NCBI GenBank assembly: GCA_002011615.1
Contig: MTOH01000009.1
Span: 43,371-107,370, forward strand
Length of the DNA: 64,000 bases
Reading direction: 5' to 3'
From: Candidatus Hydrothermus pacificus
Lineage (GTDB): Bacteria; Hydrothermota; Hydrothermia; Hydrothermales; Hydrothermaceae
Program-made: the position numbers and the translations under genes
Shown: in pieces, positions 27,428 to 36,055 of the stretch
Layout of the letters: the number at the start of each line of letters is the position of its first letter
Position numbering within the stretch: position 1 is the first letter of the stretch
The notes under the pieces: model-generated
The model's input: only the letters and a program-made list of their open reading frames with translations
Databases searched by the model: none
Told to the model about the DNA's origin: nothing

Positions 27428-28468
27428 TTAATCAGGAAATATAAATTTTCTTATCTTATATAACTTATTTCTATAGTAAAAGTCTTTAAATTTTATTAAG
27501 AGAGCAGGAGAAAATGCAACGAAAAGAGGTAAACGTAAATATTTGTAAAATTTATATAAAAAATTCCATTCCTTTTTATAAAATTTGATTTTTTCCAGTT
27601 CTAAGGAAATTATGTCTTTTCTCTTTGCTCTATTTTTATAACTGTTTAAAATAATTTCTTTTTCCTTTATTTCAATTTCATAGGGCTTTAAAATCTCTTT
27701 AAGAATTCTTTTATTGTATATTTTTGACTTTCTTGCGGTATTTTTTACATCTCTAAGAGCAATTTTCATCGTGCGAATTTGCAAAGGTAATTTTTCTAAG
27801 TCACTTAAACAAAATAGGTTTCTTCCATGAATTCTATACACAGTTAATTTTTCATTGATGCAGGATAAATTGCCGAACCAGATTATTGAAAGATTTAAAT
27901 ATAAATCTGCTTCTATTATTAAATCTTTTGGAATAGGTAAAACGTATTTTAAAACAGATTTTCTCAGTGAAGTTCTGCTTGTTCCATATGAACTTTTTAT
28001 AAAATGATTCAGATTTTTTTCGTTGAGTTCTAAATTATGGAAATTTGGAAAAGATTCATTTATTATTCTTCCTGTCATCTCGTTAATAACTTCTCTTGTA
28101 TTTAAAACACATACCACTTCTTCATATTTTTCAAATTCTTCAACAATTCTCTCAACTCTTTTTTCTTTACAATAATCATCTCCATCTAAAAGCACTATAT
28201 ATTCTCCCTTTGCCTCTTTAAACCCCGCATTAAGCGCAGATGCCTGTCCCTCATTGTTTTTATAAATATACTTTATCTTATCTTTATATTTTTTTACTCT
28301 TTCCGGGGTATTATCAGTTGAACCATCGTCAATTACAATTATTTCCATTTCATTTTGAGGAAAAGTTTGATTAAGGACACTTTCTATGGCAGATTCTATA
28401 AGCCCTGTGTGATTATAAGTATCAATTATTACAGAAACTATGGGTTTTTTATTTATAATCACTCTCAT
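27428..28468 (-). CDS. Glycosyltransferase family 2
   Basis: 346-residue GT-A inverting transferase. IVSVIIDTYNH opens the fold, followed by IVIDDGSTDNTPE, NAGFKEAKGEYIVLLDGDD (DXD-like metal site LDGDD) and a basic C-terminal extension with a short hydrophobic stretch (LPLFVAFSPALLIKF) that could touch the membrane. It overlaps the methyltransferase gene by 20 bases and ends 2 bases before the carbamoyltransferase gene. Confidence 0.9.
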   Translation of the reverse strand: MRVIINKKPIVSVIIDTYNHTGLIESAIESVLNQTFPQNEMEIIVIDDGSTDNTPERVKKYKDKIKYIYKNNEGQASALNAGFKEAKGEYIVLLDGDDYCKEKRVERIVEEFEKYEEVVCVLNTREVINEMTGRIINESFPNFHNLELNEKNLNHFIKSSYGTSRTSLRKSVLKYVLPIPKDLIIEADLYLNLSIIWFGNLSCINEKLTVYRIHGRNLFCLSDLEKLPLQIRTMKIALRDVKNTARKSKIYNKRILKEILKPYEIEIKEKEIILNSYKNRAKRKDIISLELEKIKFYKKEWNFLYKFYKYLRLPLFVAFSPALLIKFKDFYYRNKLYKIRKFIFPD

Positions 28469-29369
28469 CTTTTCTTTGACAAATTACAAGTTTACTTGTC
28501 CCACTAATTCTTTTTAATTTTAAGATAAAAGAGTATAAAAATGCAAAAGGAGAGAAAAAAAATTTTTTTATTTTAACCAATTTGGTAAAAGTGGGAAGAG
28601 GCTTTTTACAATTTGGTATTTTCAAATTATTTTGAATTTTTTTAAATCTTTTAGAAAGCCCAAAGTGAATTTTTATCATTAGTTTGTTTAGAATTTCATT
28701 ATAAGGGGGTTCGTTTTTCATATCCAAGAGATTTAGTTGAGTTATATTTATTAAAAATTTAATACTCTTCTCATTCCACCTTGTTAAATGATGAGGGGGA
28801 TAATCCCACTCTTCTCTTTTTTTAAAAAGAGAGAATCTTTTATCATTCGGTAAAGAAAAAATTAAAAATCCTTCTTTATTTAAAATATTTTTTATTCTTG
28901 TAATAAAATTTACCGGATTTTCTAAATGCTCAATCACATGGAAAAAACATATTACATCAAATTTTTCTTCAGGAAAATTTTTTAAAAATTCTTCCAAGGT
29001 TAAAGGGAAAACTTTTTCTAAATTAAATTGTCTCTCTGCCTCTTTAATTGCCTTTTTATTGAAATCTATTCCTGTTACTTCATGACCTTTTTTATTTGCA
29101 AGATTTAAAAAATACCCCTTTCCGCACCCTATTTCCAAAATTTTTACTTTCTTATTTCCCAAAGATTTTAAAGTTTCATAAAATTCCCACCTATATCCAT
29201 ACCATTCCTGTTTTTCATAATGAAAAGGGGGGGCAGATTTCATAGGATGAGAAAATTCAAGTTTACATTTTTTACATTTGAAAATTTTATATTCAATTTT
29301 CATTTCCTCGGAATATATCGCTTCAATATATTCAAAATCGTCCTTATTTTTACATAAGGGGCACTTCAT
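28449..29369 (-). CDS. SAM-dependent methyltransferase with N-terminal zinc ribbon
   Basis: 306 residues. A zinc ribbon at the N-terminus (CPLC at 3-6 and CKKC near 33) precedes a class I methyltransferase domain with EIGCGKGYFLNLA, VTGIDFN and FDVICFFHVIEHLENP. This arrangement is common among sugar methyltransferases in glycan clusters, which act on nucleotide-linked or lipid-linked sugars; the substrate is not predictable. Overlaps of 4 and 20 bases with its neighbours put it in the same operon. Confidence 0.9.
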   Translation of the reverse strand: MKCPLCKNKDDFEYIEAIYSEEMKIEYKIFKCKKCKLEFSHPMKSAPPFHYEKQEWYGYRWEFYETLKSLGNKKVKILEIGCGKGYFLNLANKKGHEVTGIDFNKKAIKEAERQFNLEKVFPLTLEEFLKNFPEEKFDVICFFHVIEHLENPVNFITRIKNILNKEGFLIFSLPNDKRFSLFKKREEWDYPPHHLTRWNEKSIKFLINITQLNLLDMKNEPPYNEILNKLMIKIHFGLSKRFKKIQNNLKIPNCKKPLPTFTKLVKIKKFFFSPFAFLYSFILKLKRISGTSKLVICQRKDESDYK

Positions 29370-30835
29370 TTTATCTCTCTCTTACCAAATAAAAACACAA
29401 AAATATCGAAAATTTCTTTTTTCATTGTTAAGGAAAATAAAATAATTAATATGATGTTCAAGAGCATTTTAAGAAAAAAAGTATCTTCGAAAAAAATGTT
29501 GAAAAATATCAGTAATACAGTAAATACAGCAAATTGTAGAATATTTTTTATTATTTCTCTATCCACGATACTTAATTTTTTATTTACAAAAAACGAATAA
29601 GAAAAAGTATTATATATCTGTGCTATGAATAAAGACACAGGTATTGCATAAATATTTAAATGTTTTGTAGAAGATAAAAGAGATAAAGTGTAGATAATTA
29701 TAAAGATAATGGCAATTTGGAAAACCTTAAATCCCTTTTTCATGGAAAGTGTGATATTTACAAAGGGCATTTCGAAGGAAAGAATGAGATAATAAGGAAC
29801 AAGAAAAATAAATAAGTAATACATGATATTAATTTGTGATAAAGAAACTTTTGGATGGAATAAGAAAATGAAGAGTTTTTTAAATATCAATAAAATGACA
29901 AAAACAGGTATGATAAACAAAAATGTATTTGTCTTCAAAGTAGATGTGAGGGTTTCTTTTATTTTCTTTATATTATTTTCAGGTAAATATCTTGAGACTT
30001 TTACATATAAAACCTGAAGAGGAGGAGAATTAGTTATTCCAAAAAATGTTGCCAAAATTCTATTTGCATAACTAAATAAAGTGAAATATCCGGTTGGGAA
30101 GTAGGAAAGTATATTTGTAGTAATGGGAGATTTTAAATTCCATATTATTGTTCCAAATCTTACGGGTAAATTATGTTTTAAAAGATATAATATATTCTTA
30201 ACTCTTCTCAAAGGATTTACAAAAGATACAGGAATTTTTTTTAAGTAATAAAATAGTAGTATAAGAAATACAAAAAAAGAAGAAAATACCATAGCATAAA
30301 TTACTGCTTTTATTCCGTAAATTTGAGAAAAAGATAAAAGGGCAATAATATTAAATAAAGGAGTAAAGATTGTTGTAAAAAAGGGAACGCTCATATACAT
30401 ATTTGCCTGTAAGGTGGAACTTAGAACGAGATTTAAAAAATTTAAAATAATATAAATTGAAAAAATTTTTAACAAATATGATGTAAAGTAAATTTTTTCA
30501 GGTGAAAAACCTGTGGCAAACAACTTTACAAAGAATGGCGAAAAAATAAACATTAAAAAGGCGATAGCAGAGGAAATTATTAACATCAAGATAAATACTC
30601 CTCCCGCAAATTCCTTTGCCTTTATTTCATCCTTTGCCTTTATTTCATTGTAAACAGGTATATACAAATCCATTAAAAAACCTGAAAATGTTCCTGTTAT
30701 GAATTGGACGATTGCGATTGATAAATAATAAACATCTGTTTGAAGATGAGCACCAAAAAATTTGACAAGTAAAATCTGAAAGGTTAAGGAAAGTAAAACA
30801 GAAATCAGATTAAATAAAGACAAAATTGAAATCAT
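29366..30835 (-). CDS. MurJ/MVF-type lipid-linked glycan flippase
   Basis: 489 residues with about 12-14 membrane helices across the full length; LVKFFGAHLQTDVYYLS and FFVKLFATGFSPEK are typical of the MurJ/MVF branch of MOP exporters. In this setting it probably flips a lipid-linked surface glycan (Wzx role) rather than lipid II, but the latter is possible. An in-frame perfect 18-base tandem duplication at 30612-30647 gives a doubled six-residue cytoplasmic loop (EIKAKD EIKAKE). Overlaps both neighbours by 4 bases. Confidence 0.88.
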   Translation of the reverse strand: MISILSLFNLISVLLSLTFQILLVKFFGAHLQTDVYYLSIAIVQFITGTFSGFLMDLYIPVYNEIKAKDEIKAKEFAGGVFILMLIISSAIAFLMFIFSPFFVKLFATGFSPEKIYFTSYLLKIFSIYIILNFLNLVLSSTLQANMYMSVPFFTTIFTPLFNIIALLSFSQIYGIKAVIYAMVFSSFFVFLILLFYYLKKIPVSFVNPLRRVKNILYLLKHNLPVRFGTIIWNLKSPITTNILSYFPTGYFTLFSYANRILATFFGITNSPPLQVLYVKVSRYLPENNIKKIKETLTSTLKTNTFLFIIPVFVILLIFKKLFIFLFHPKVSLSQINIMYYLFIFLVPYYLILSFEMPFVNITLSMKKGFKVFQIAIIFIIIYTLSLLSSTKHLNIYAIPVSLFIAQIYNTFSYSFFVNKKLSIVDREIIKNILQFAVFTVLLIFFNIFFEDTFFLKMLLNIILIILFSLTMKKEIFDIFVFLFGKREIK

Positions 30836-31890
30836 TTTGTTTTTAAAATATTCATGAGTTTTTCTTTAAGTCTTTCAATTCCAAAATTTTCTTTTAATTT
30901 ACTTTTTAAATATTTTTCATTAAAAAGTTTTTTATCCGCCTCTTTCTTTAAAACTTTTATGATACTATATTTTATTTCTTCAGGACTATCAGGGTCAATT
31001 AAAATGCCGAGTTCTCCGTTTAAAAGGGCTTCCTTAGAGCCGTCTTTATTGCCCGCAATTACAGGTTTTCCAGAAGAGAGGGCTTCTAAAAATACTATTC
31101 CAAATCCTTCCTTTTTTGAAGGCAAAATAAATAAATTACAGTTTTTATAATAAAAATTTAGTTTTTCATCCGGTAAGAAACCTTTAAAAATTACCCTGTC
31201 TTTAATATTTAACTTTTCTGATAATTTTTCAAGATTTTCTCTATCATCACCATCTCCAATTATTACATAATATGCATCAGGAATTTCTTTTAAAATCTCT
31301 GGCATAACTTTTATGACATTTTCTATTCCTTTATATTTCTCACTCTTTGCAAGACGGGAGACCGATAATATTATTTTTCCTGAAGGAAGGTTTTCTGATT
31401 CATCTATTTTTTTATCAAAATCTATACATGGATGAAGTATAGAATTTTTTTTATTTTTTAAAAAGGTATTTAATTCTAAAAATTTTGTTTTTGAAAAATT
31501 ACTGATAGAGATATATTCATCAACAAGTTTTGCAGGAACTTTCTCAAGTAAACTTAATTTCTTCCAGCATTCTATGCCATATAGAATTAAAAATATTTTT
31601 GAAAAGGGATTAAAAATTTTGATAAAAAGAGCAAGGAGCAGGAAATTTAAATGACCTATTACTATTTTTTTGTTTTTTAAAGAATATAAAATTGAAAAGA
31701 TGAAAAATTTTATTTTACTTCTCTGAAATCCTTTAAACTTAACTGTGCCCTTCTGGAAATTTGTTTTGTCATTTAAACTCAACACAGTGGATTTTGTATG
31801 TTCCTGTATCAGGACTTCTATTATGTTTCTGTTATATTTTTGAATGCCACCTACACTGTTATAGGCTTCAGGGATAATCAGTGTTATCAT
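30832..31890 (-). CDS. Glycosyltransferase family 4
   Basis: 352-residue GT-B enzyme, first gene of the 31890-24619 operon. N-terminus LIIPEAYNSVGGIQKYNRN, C-terminal VSRLAKSEKYKGIENVIK and sugar-nucleotide site GFGIVFLEALSSGKPVIAG. No Shine-Dalgarno is found; TAAAAT (31902-31897) lies exactly 6 bases before the ATG, as at other predicted leaderless starts here. The overlapping layout of the six genes suggests a single transcript for synthesis, modification and export of one glycan. Confidence 0.9.
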   Translation of the reverse strand: MITLIIPEAYNSVGGIQKYNRNIIEVLIQEHTKSTVLSLNDKTNFQKGTVKFKGFQRSKIKFFIFSILYSLKNKKIVIGHLNFLLLALFIKIFNPFSKIFLILYGIECWKKLSLLEKVPAKLVDEYISISNFSKTKFLELNTFLKNKKNSILHPCIDFDKKIDESENLPSGKIILSVSRLAKSEKYKGIENVIKVMPEILKEIPDAYYVIIGDGDDRENLEKLSEKLNIKDRVIFKGFLPDEKLNFYYKNCNLFILPSKKEGFGIVFLEALSSGKPVIAGNKDGSKEALLNGELGILIDPDSPEEIKYSIIKVLKKEADKKLFNEKYLKSKLKENFGIERLKEKLMNILKTK

Positions 31891-31896
31891 AAGAGT

Positions 31897-31929
31897 ATTT
31901 TATAACTATTTTAACTCATCCTTTTGTAA
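31897..31929 (-). promoter_or_regulatory. Probable leaderless promoter of the glycan operon
   Basis: Minus strand: TTACAA (31929-31924), then overlapping -10 candidates TATAAA (31904-31899, 19-base spacer) or TAAAAT (31902-31897), 8 or 6 bases before the ATG at 31890. The -35 match is moderate. Confidence 0.5.
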
Positions 31930-32030
31930 AAAATTATCCTTGCACTTTTGTATATAAAAGCCATTTTATACTTTTTCTATCACTGCATTCTAATATTTCT
32001 TTAATTATGTATTTTTTTAAATGCTTTATC

Positions 32031-32207
32031 TTAAATCTCTCCTTTTCTGAATTTTTCATGAATTTCTTTTATTTTCTCGGGCAGGGATTTTCTCATTAAA
32101 TTTCCCAGATAAAGCCATTTAAGTCGCCTTTCAATGCTCCATTTTAAATATTCCTTTATTTGTTTTTTGGTTAAATAATAATAAAATCCTTTATCTTTTT
32201 TATTCAT
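32031..32207 (-). CDS. 58-residue partner of the nucleotidyltransferase
   Basis: Small ORF opening MNKKDKGFYYYLTKKQIKEY and ending EIHEKFRKGEI; all helical by appearance, with RRLKWLYLGNLMRKSLPEK in the middle. It overlaps the end of the nucleotidyltransferase gene by 8 bases, which implies coupled expression. The pattern (LTKKQIKEYLKWSIERRLKWL then KIKEIHEKFRKGEI) resembles small helical companions I associate with stand-alone nucleotidyltransferases in other genomes; that is recollection, not a search. Possible toxin-antitoxin or accessory subunit. Confidence 0.65.
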   Translation of the reverse strand: MNKKDKGFYYYLTKKQIKEYLKWSIERRLKWLYLGNLMRKSLPEKIKEIHEKFRKGEI

Positions 32208-32706
32208 TGTGTTTCAAAAGCTTTTTTAAACTTTCCACATCAGCTTTATCCTGTCTCCTTCCGGTTTTTGATTTTATATAAATCAAATCTCTAAGTCCTA
32301 TCACAGGTATTTTTTCGTCCCCCAGTTTCACATAGATTGAATTCAATTTCAATTTTTCATAGGGAATAGGTGAAGCAAGAACAATGCCTATCTCTGCAAG
32401 AGGTTCTTTTTCATTATAAAAATTTATTGTCTTCATATTTTTTTCTTTTATCCATCTTTTTAATTTCTTTATATTCAGCAGTTCAAGAGGTTTTACGGGA
32501 ATTTTTAATTTATATCCCCATTTTAAAAGCTGGTCAATAAATTTTGATAAATTTTTTTTATTTAACTTGACCATTATGTCAATATCATAGGTCATTCTCG
32601 GGACACCGTGTAAATTTACTGCTATTCCACCTACCACAAAATAATCTATTTTTAATTCGTTGAATTTTTTGAATATCTCATAATAATCTATAAAAGGTAA
32701 TGTCAT
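32200..32706 (-). CDS. Minimal nucleotidyltransferase (AbiEii/MNT-like)
   Basis: 168 residues. FVVGGIAVNLHGVPRMTYDIDIMV has the GG...DID catalytic layout of the polymerase-beta superfamily, followed by the block GLRDLIYIKSKTGRRQDKADVESL typical of AbiEii-like nucleotidyltransferases. In characterised relatives such proteins are toxins or antitoxins that transfer nucleotides to proteins or tRNA. It has an aggat just before the ATG. The 58-residue ORF overlaps its end, making a likely two-gene module at the edge of the accessory region. Confidence 0.85.
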   Translation of the reverse strand: MTLPFIDYYEIFKKFNELKIDYFVVGGIAVNLHGVPRMTYDIDIMVKLNKKNLSKFIDQLLKWGYKLKIPVKPLELLNIKKLKRWIKEKNMKTINFYNEKEPLAEIGIVLASPIPYEKLKLNSIYVKLGDEKIPVIGLRDLIYIKSKTGRRQDKADVESLKKLLKHNE

Positions 32707-32872
32707 GTATCCTGTTTTCTTTTTAAAAGTTCTTTATTTTTTATTAAATACTCCTTGTCTATAATCCATAGTTTTTACTTTGCATATTGAAAAATTAATG
32801 TTTTCCCGCGCTTTTTAAAAATTTACAATAATTATAAATTAAAAGAACCAATGTTTTCAATTCAACGAGTTG

Positions 32873-32921
32873 TCTCATCAAAAATCTAATTGGAATAAGA
32901 AAGTTAGATTTTTATATGAGA
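32873..32921. repeat. Long imperfect hairpin element
   Basis: Arms TCTCAT + AAAAATCTAA (32873-32889) pair with TTAGATTTTT + ATGAGA (32904-32921): 16 base pairs with one small bulge and a 14-base loop. It lies in a 420-base gene-free stretch (32707-33126). It could be the end of a small non-autonomous mobile element or a terminator-like structure; no transposase is nearby. Confidence 0.6.
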
Positions 32922-32949
32922 TTACAGGTTTTTTCACCCCCTCCTTTGT

Positions 32950-33126
32950 CCTCCCCCATCAAGGGGGAGGAAAGTTTGTTGGATAATTTTCCCCATTAAG
33001 GGGGAGGAAGGTTTGTTAGTTGATTTTTTTTATCAAGGTGGATAAGGCCTTTTCACTTTTTAGTTTTGACTTTTAACTTTTGAGTTTTAACTTAATTTTC
33101 CCCATTAAGAGGGGAGGATTTGTTGA
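32950..33126. repeat. Three copies of a GC-rich hairpin repeat
   Basis: Copies at 32950-32983, 32987-33023 and 33096-33126 share a core CCCC(C)ATYAAGGGGGAGGA followed by GTTTGTT and TTGATT. Copy 1 forms a perfect 8-base-pair stem CCTCCCCC/GGGGGAGG with a 5-base loop; copies 2 and 3 form shorter stems. Copy 3 touches the stop codon of the type IX cargo gene, so on the minus strand it could act in 3'-end formation. Between copies 2 and 3 is low-complexity ttttgacttttaactttt sequence. The G/C runs stand out from the AT-rich surroundings. No ORF is seen in 32707-33126. Confidence 0.75.
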
Positions 33127-35829
33127 TTATTTAAATTTTAAAAGTTTGAATTTTTGTTTTTTTTCTACAAGGATTTCAACAAAATAAATTCCTTTTTTGA
33201 AATTTTTTAATAAATTTATCTTGTGGATACCAGGAGATAAAAGGTATTTTTTATCCAGAATCTTTCTTCCCGCAATATCAAATATATTTATTTTTATCTC
33301 CTTCTGTTCATTTAGAAATAGAATGAGAATATTTTTCTCTATTTTTAAAAAAGAAAGGTTTCCCCCTTGTTCCTCTACTTTCACATATCTTACTATAACT
33401 TCTGGTTTAAATAGAGTATTACCAAAAATGTCCTTTATTGTGACTGAATCCGGGTATATTGTATCTCCTTCTGAAACATCTGGATAACCTCCCTGTGATG
33501 AGGGATGAATATAAAGGATTGAATCACCAAACCATTCTACTGATTCAATTTTACCATCACCTGAAAGCCATGAATGAAAGGATGATAATTTGAGAATTGA
33601 ATCAATATTCGAGGAATCTATCAAAGGTTTATTTGTTTTTTCGTCAAATTCTAAAATAAAATGGTCATAGGAAGAGTTTGGAGATGTCCCATAGGGCGGA
33701 TAGTCATAAAAAATTGCGGAATATATTTCAGGAGATTTTAAATCATAACTACCTGTAAGATAGATAGTCGTATCGCATATATTTCCGTTTAAATCACCCA
33801 CTTTTCCAGATATATGGACAGAATCACCCGGGAAAAAGGAGGGTAATCCTGAACCCGAAAATGTAACACACAATGTTGATTCATTTTTCCATGTAATTGT
33901 ATTCAGACTCACATTCTGATTATTCCATGATTTACCGAGCAGGTCAAAATATATTTCAAAGGTATCAGGCGGAAGATAAGGGGTATTTGTTACCTCTGAA
34001 AAATAAAAATAAAGAGTATCATCAGGGTCTATACCGTCATCCAGAACCTGTCCATCGGTGAGAACTCCCTGAACAATAGGCGGATAAATATCGTCGTAGG
34101 AACCGGTGATTATAATCCAACCATAACCTGGATTTCCGCATAAATCTTTTACTTTATCTGAGAGTGTTATTGTATCGCCGGGTACGGGTATATCGGGTCT
34201 TGGGTTTCCCATAAAAATTAAAAGTGTTTCCCTTTCACCTTTCCAGACAACTGAATCAAAGGGAGAAAAATGGTGATTTCCTGAAAGGATAAAAAGAGAA
34301 TCAATGTTTGACTGATTTATAATTAATGAAGTATCTATTTTTTCTGAAAACACTATTTCAATGTAATCATCGTTTTCATATCCGTTCTGCTGTCCTCCCC
34401 CATCTCTTGCCTTAGCAGAAATTATATAAGGACCTGTGGTGTCTATTTCATATTCTATTTTTATTTCATCAAAACAGGGTCTTTCAAGAGAATCGCTTGA
34501 ATAAAATTCTATCCTGTATTGAATGTATCTTTGCCCGTTCTTTACAGAGGGGTAATTTAAAAGAGAGTCACTGTTTGTAACAGGGATACAGTTTTCCCAG
34601 GGTGTGGCAGTGCTCATATCAGGCAGAGTATCAGTCCTTACTTTTACCTTTACAGAAGAATTAGGGGTTAATGAATCTGTAAAGAAAACCCTTCCCCATA
34701 TAACCCCGCCTGTTATACTCTCGGATAAAGGCTGAAAAACAGAAGATTCAAGATATGAATAATCTGACCAGTAATTTTCATAAACAAAAGGGGAATCAGC
34801 CCTTGTGCTTATAAAAATTCTGTAATCATCTGTTTCAACTATGCTGTTAGGTTTTTTATTCTGGGGAAATACAAATACCGTATCCCAGTTTTCTCCGTGG
34901 TCAAAGGATTTTAAAATGTATTTTTCATCAACGATTAAAAATAAGCCTGATTTTGCAGAATAAATATCTGTTAAAGGATAACCAAAATCAATCCACAGGG
35001 AATCAGGAAATTTTATACCTCCATTAAAGGAACGGAAGAGTTTTGAAGAACCCTCTGAAATTGCATAAATAACAGAATCCTCATCCTCACATATTTTTTT
35101 AACATAAGAACCTTCAAGGGTATCTGCATAGGTTATGAAGTTTGAAATGTTTTCGTTAAGAGCATAGTGGAGATAAATGTTTCGGGTAAAGGCAAGGAGT
35201 GTATTATTTTTTGTTTTAAAGATATAAGAATATACTCCGTAGGCATAGGGCAAATTTAAATAAGAAGAAAGATCTGATATATCTGTTCCATAATAAATTC
35301 TATCGTATCTATAGGTGGAAAAATAATATCTATAAGAATAAGAAGAAAAAAAGAAATTTGTTATATCCCATTCATCGGTATATCTATATTGCCAGTTAAA
35401 GGTATCAATCAGGGTGTAGTAATAGGCACCCCTTCCATACTGGTCTTTTCCATACACAAAGTAATAATAATTGTCTTTTCCAATGTTGTTTACAGTGACA
35501 TTTTGCATATCAAATATAGTATCAAGATTTTGATTTCTTAAATCATATCTAAAAACATAGCCTCTACCTGAAAAATTTCCTGAAATATACAATGAACTGT
35601 CCTCTGAAATGTAATTCAAAGCACTAATACTTCCTGTTCCATATCCTGAAAAATCCATATTTTTATAAAATCCCCCTGTCCCTGGTTTTAATTTTCCTTT
35701 CGGAGATTTAACATCAATTTTATGGCCATTTAAATATTTAGTTGAATCCTGCCATATACTTTGCCCCTCCCCACCTGACCAGTCGGTCTGAACCCAGAAA
35801 AGGGAAAATATAAAAATCTGTAAAATCAT
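33127..35829 (-). CDS. Secreted surface protein with type IX secretion C-terminal sorting domain
   Basis: 900 residues from the ATG at 35829. N-terminal signal segment MILQIFIFSLFWVQ; a long Tyr/Ser/Asp-rich beta-propeller-like part (about 20-370, with SFDHGENW repeats suggestive of BNR/sialidase-like blades); then a beta-rich region and three tandem Ig-like domains of about 100 residues, each with an IVFSEK/FYFSEV/LEFDEK strand and a D.GN motif. The end is a classical type A sorting domain: IKINIFDIAGRKILDK, GIHKINL, FKKGIYFVEI. Such proteins cross the outer membrane through SprA-type translocons, and sprA is present nearby. The longer ORF start (35958) is rejected because the promoter lies between it and 35829. 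No function can be named. Confidence 0.88.
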   Translation of the reverse strand: MILQIFIFSLFWVQTDWSGGEGQSIWQDSTKYLNGHKIDVKSPKGKLKPGTGGFYKNMDFSGYGTGSISALNYISEDSSLYISGNFSGRGYVFRYDLRNQNLDTIFDMQNVTVNNIGKDNYYYFVYGKDQYGRGAYYYTLIDTFNWQYRYTDEWDITNFFFSSYSYRYYFSTYRYDRIYYGTDISDLSSYLNLPYAYGVYSYIFKTKNNTLLAFTRNIYLHYALNENISNFITYADTLEGSYVKKICEDEDSVIYAISEGSSKLFRSFNGGIKFPDSLWIDFGYPLTDIYSAKSGLFLIVDEKYILKSFDHGENWDTVFVFPQNKKPNSIVETDDYRIFISTRADSPFVYENYWSDYSYLESSVFQPLSESITGGVIWGRVFFTDSLTPNSSVKVKVRTDTLPDMSTATPWENCIPVTNSDSLLNYPSVKNGQRYIQYRIEFYSSDSLERPCFDEIKIEYEIDTTGPYIISAKARDGGGQQNGYENDDYIEIVFSEKIDTSLIINQSNIDSLFILSGNHHFSPFDSVVWKGERETLLIFMGNPRPDIPVPGDTITLSDKVKDLCGNPGYGWIIITGSYDDIYPPIVQGVLTDGQVLDDGIDPDDTLYFYFSEVTNTPYLPPDTFEIYFDLLGKSWNNQNVSLNTITWKNESTLCVTFSGSGLPSFFPGDSVHISGKVGDLNGNICDTTIYLTGSYDLKSPEIYSAIFYDYPPYGTSPNSSYDHFILEFDEKTNKPLIDSSNIDSILKLSSFHSWLSGDGKIESVEWFGDSILYIHPSSQGGYPDVSEGDTIYPDSVTIKDIFGNTLFKPEVIVRYVKVEEQGGNLSFLKIEKNILILFLNEQKEIKINIFDIAGRKILDKKYLLSPGIHKINLLKNFKKGIYFVEILVEKKQKFKLLKFK

Positions 35830-35835
35830 AAAATT

Positions 35836-35865
35836 ATTATAATATACTGTGTTTCTGCTTTTCAA
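35836..35865 (-). promoter_or_regulatory. Leaderless promoter of the type IX cargo gene
   Basis: Minus strand: TTGAAA (35865-35860), an 18-base spacer, TATAAT (35841-35836), then 6 bases and the ATG at 35829. The expected transcription start falls on the A of the ATG. No Shine-Dalgarno is present. Confidence 0.75.
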
Positions 35866-36014
35866 TCCACAGGTTGTATTATCAGAAAGTTCATTGAATA
35901 GACATAGTGTTTTTTTCCTTTCAGAAAAACTCTGATTTTTGTATAAACCTGTGATCATGCGATTTTATTGTTGAATTTTATGTTTCTGGCATTTCCTGTA
36001 TTTGTCTTTTACTT

Positions 36015-36045
36015 TTGCAACCTGTTACCTTTAAGGCATTATAAT
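36015..36045 (+). promoter_or_regulatory. Probable promoter of the FG-GAP protein gene
   Basis: TTGCAA (36015-36020), a 19-base spacer and TATAAT (36040-36045); the ATG is 10 bases further, so the leader would be only about 3-4 bases and there is no Shine-Dalgarno. The -35 lies in an 18-base word shared, inverted and with one mismatch, with 17131-17148. Confidence 0.55.
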
Positions 36046-36055
36046 TAAGTTCATT

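Noticed and set aside
35830..35958. 43-residue N-terminal extension of the type IX cargo protein
   Set aside because: It would bury the signal peptide inside the protein and lies upstream of the promoter at 35836-35865.
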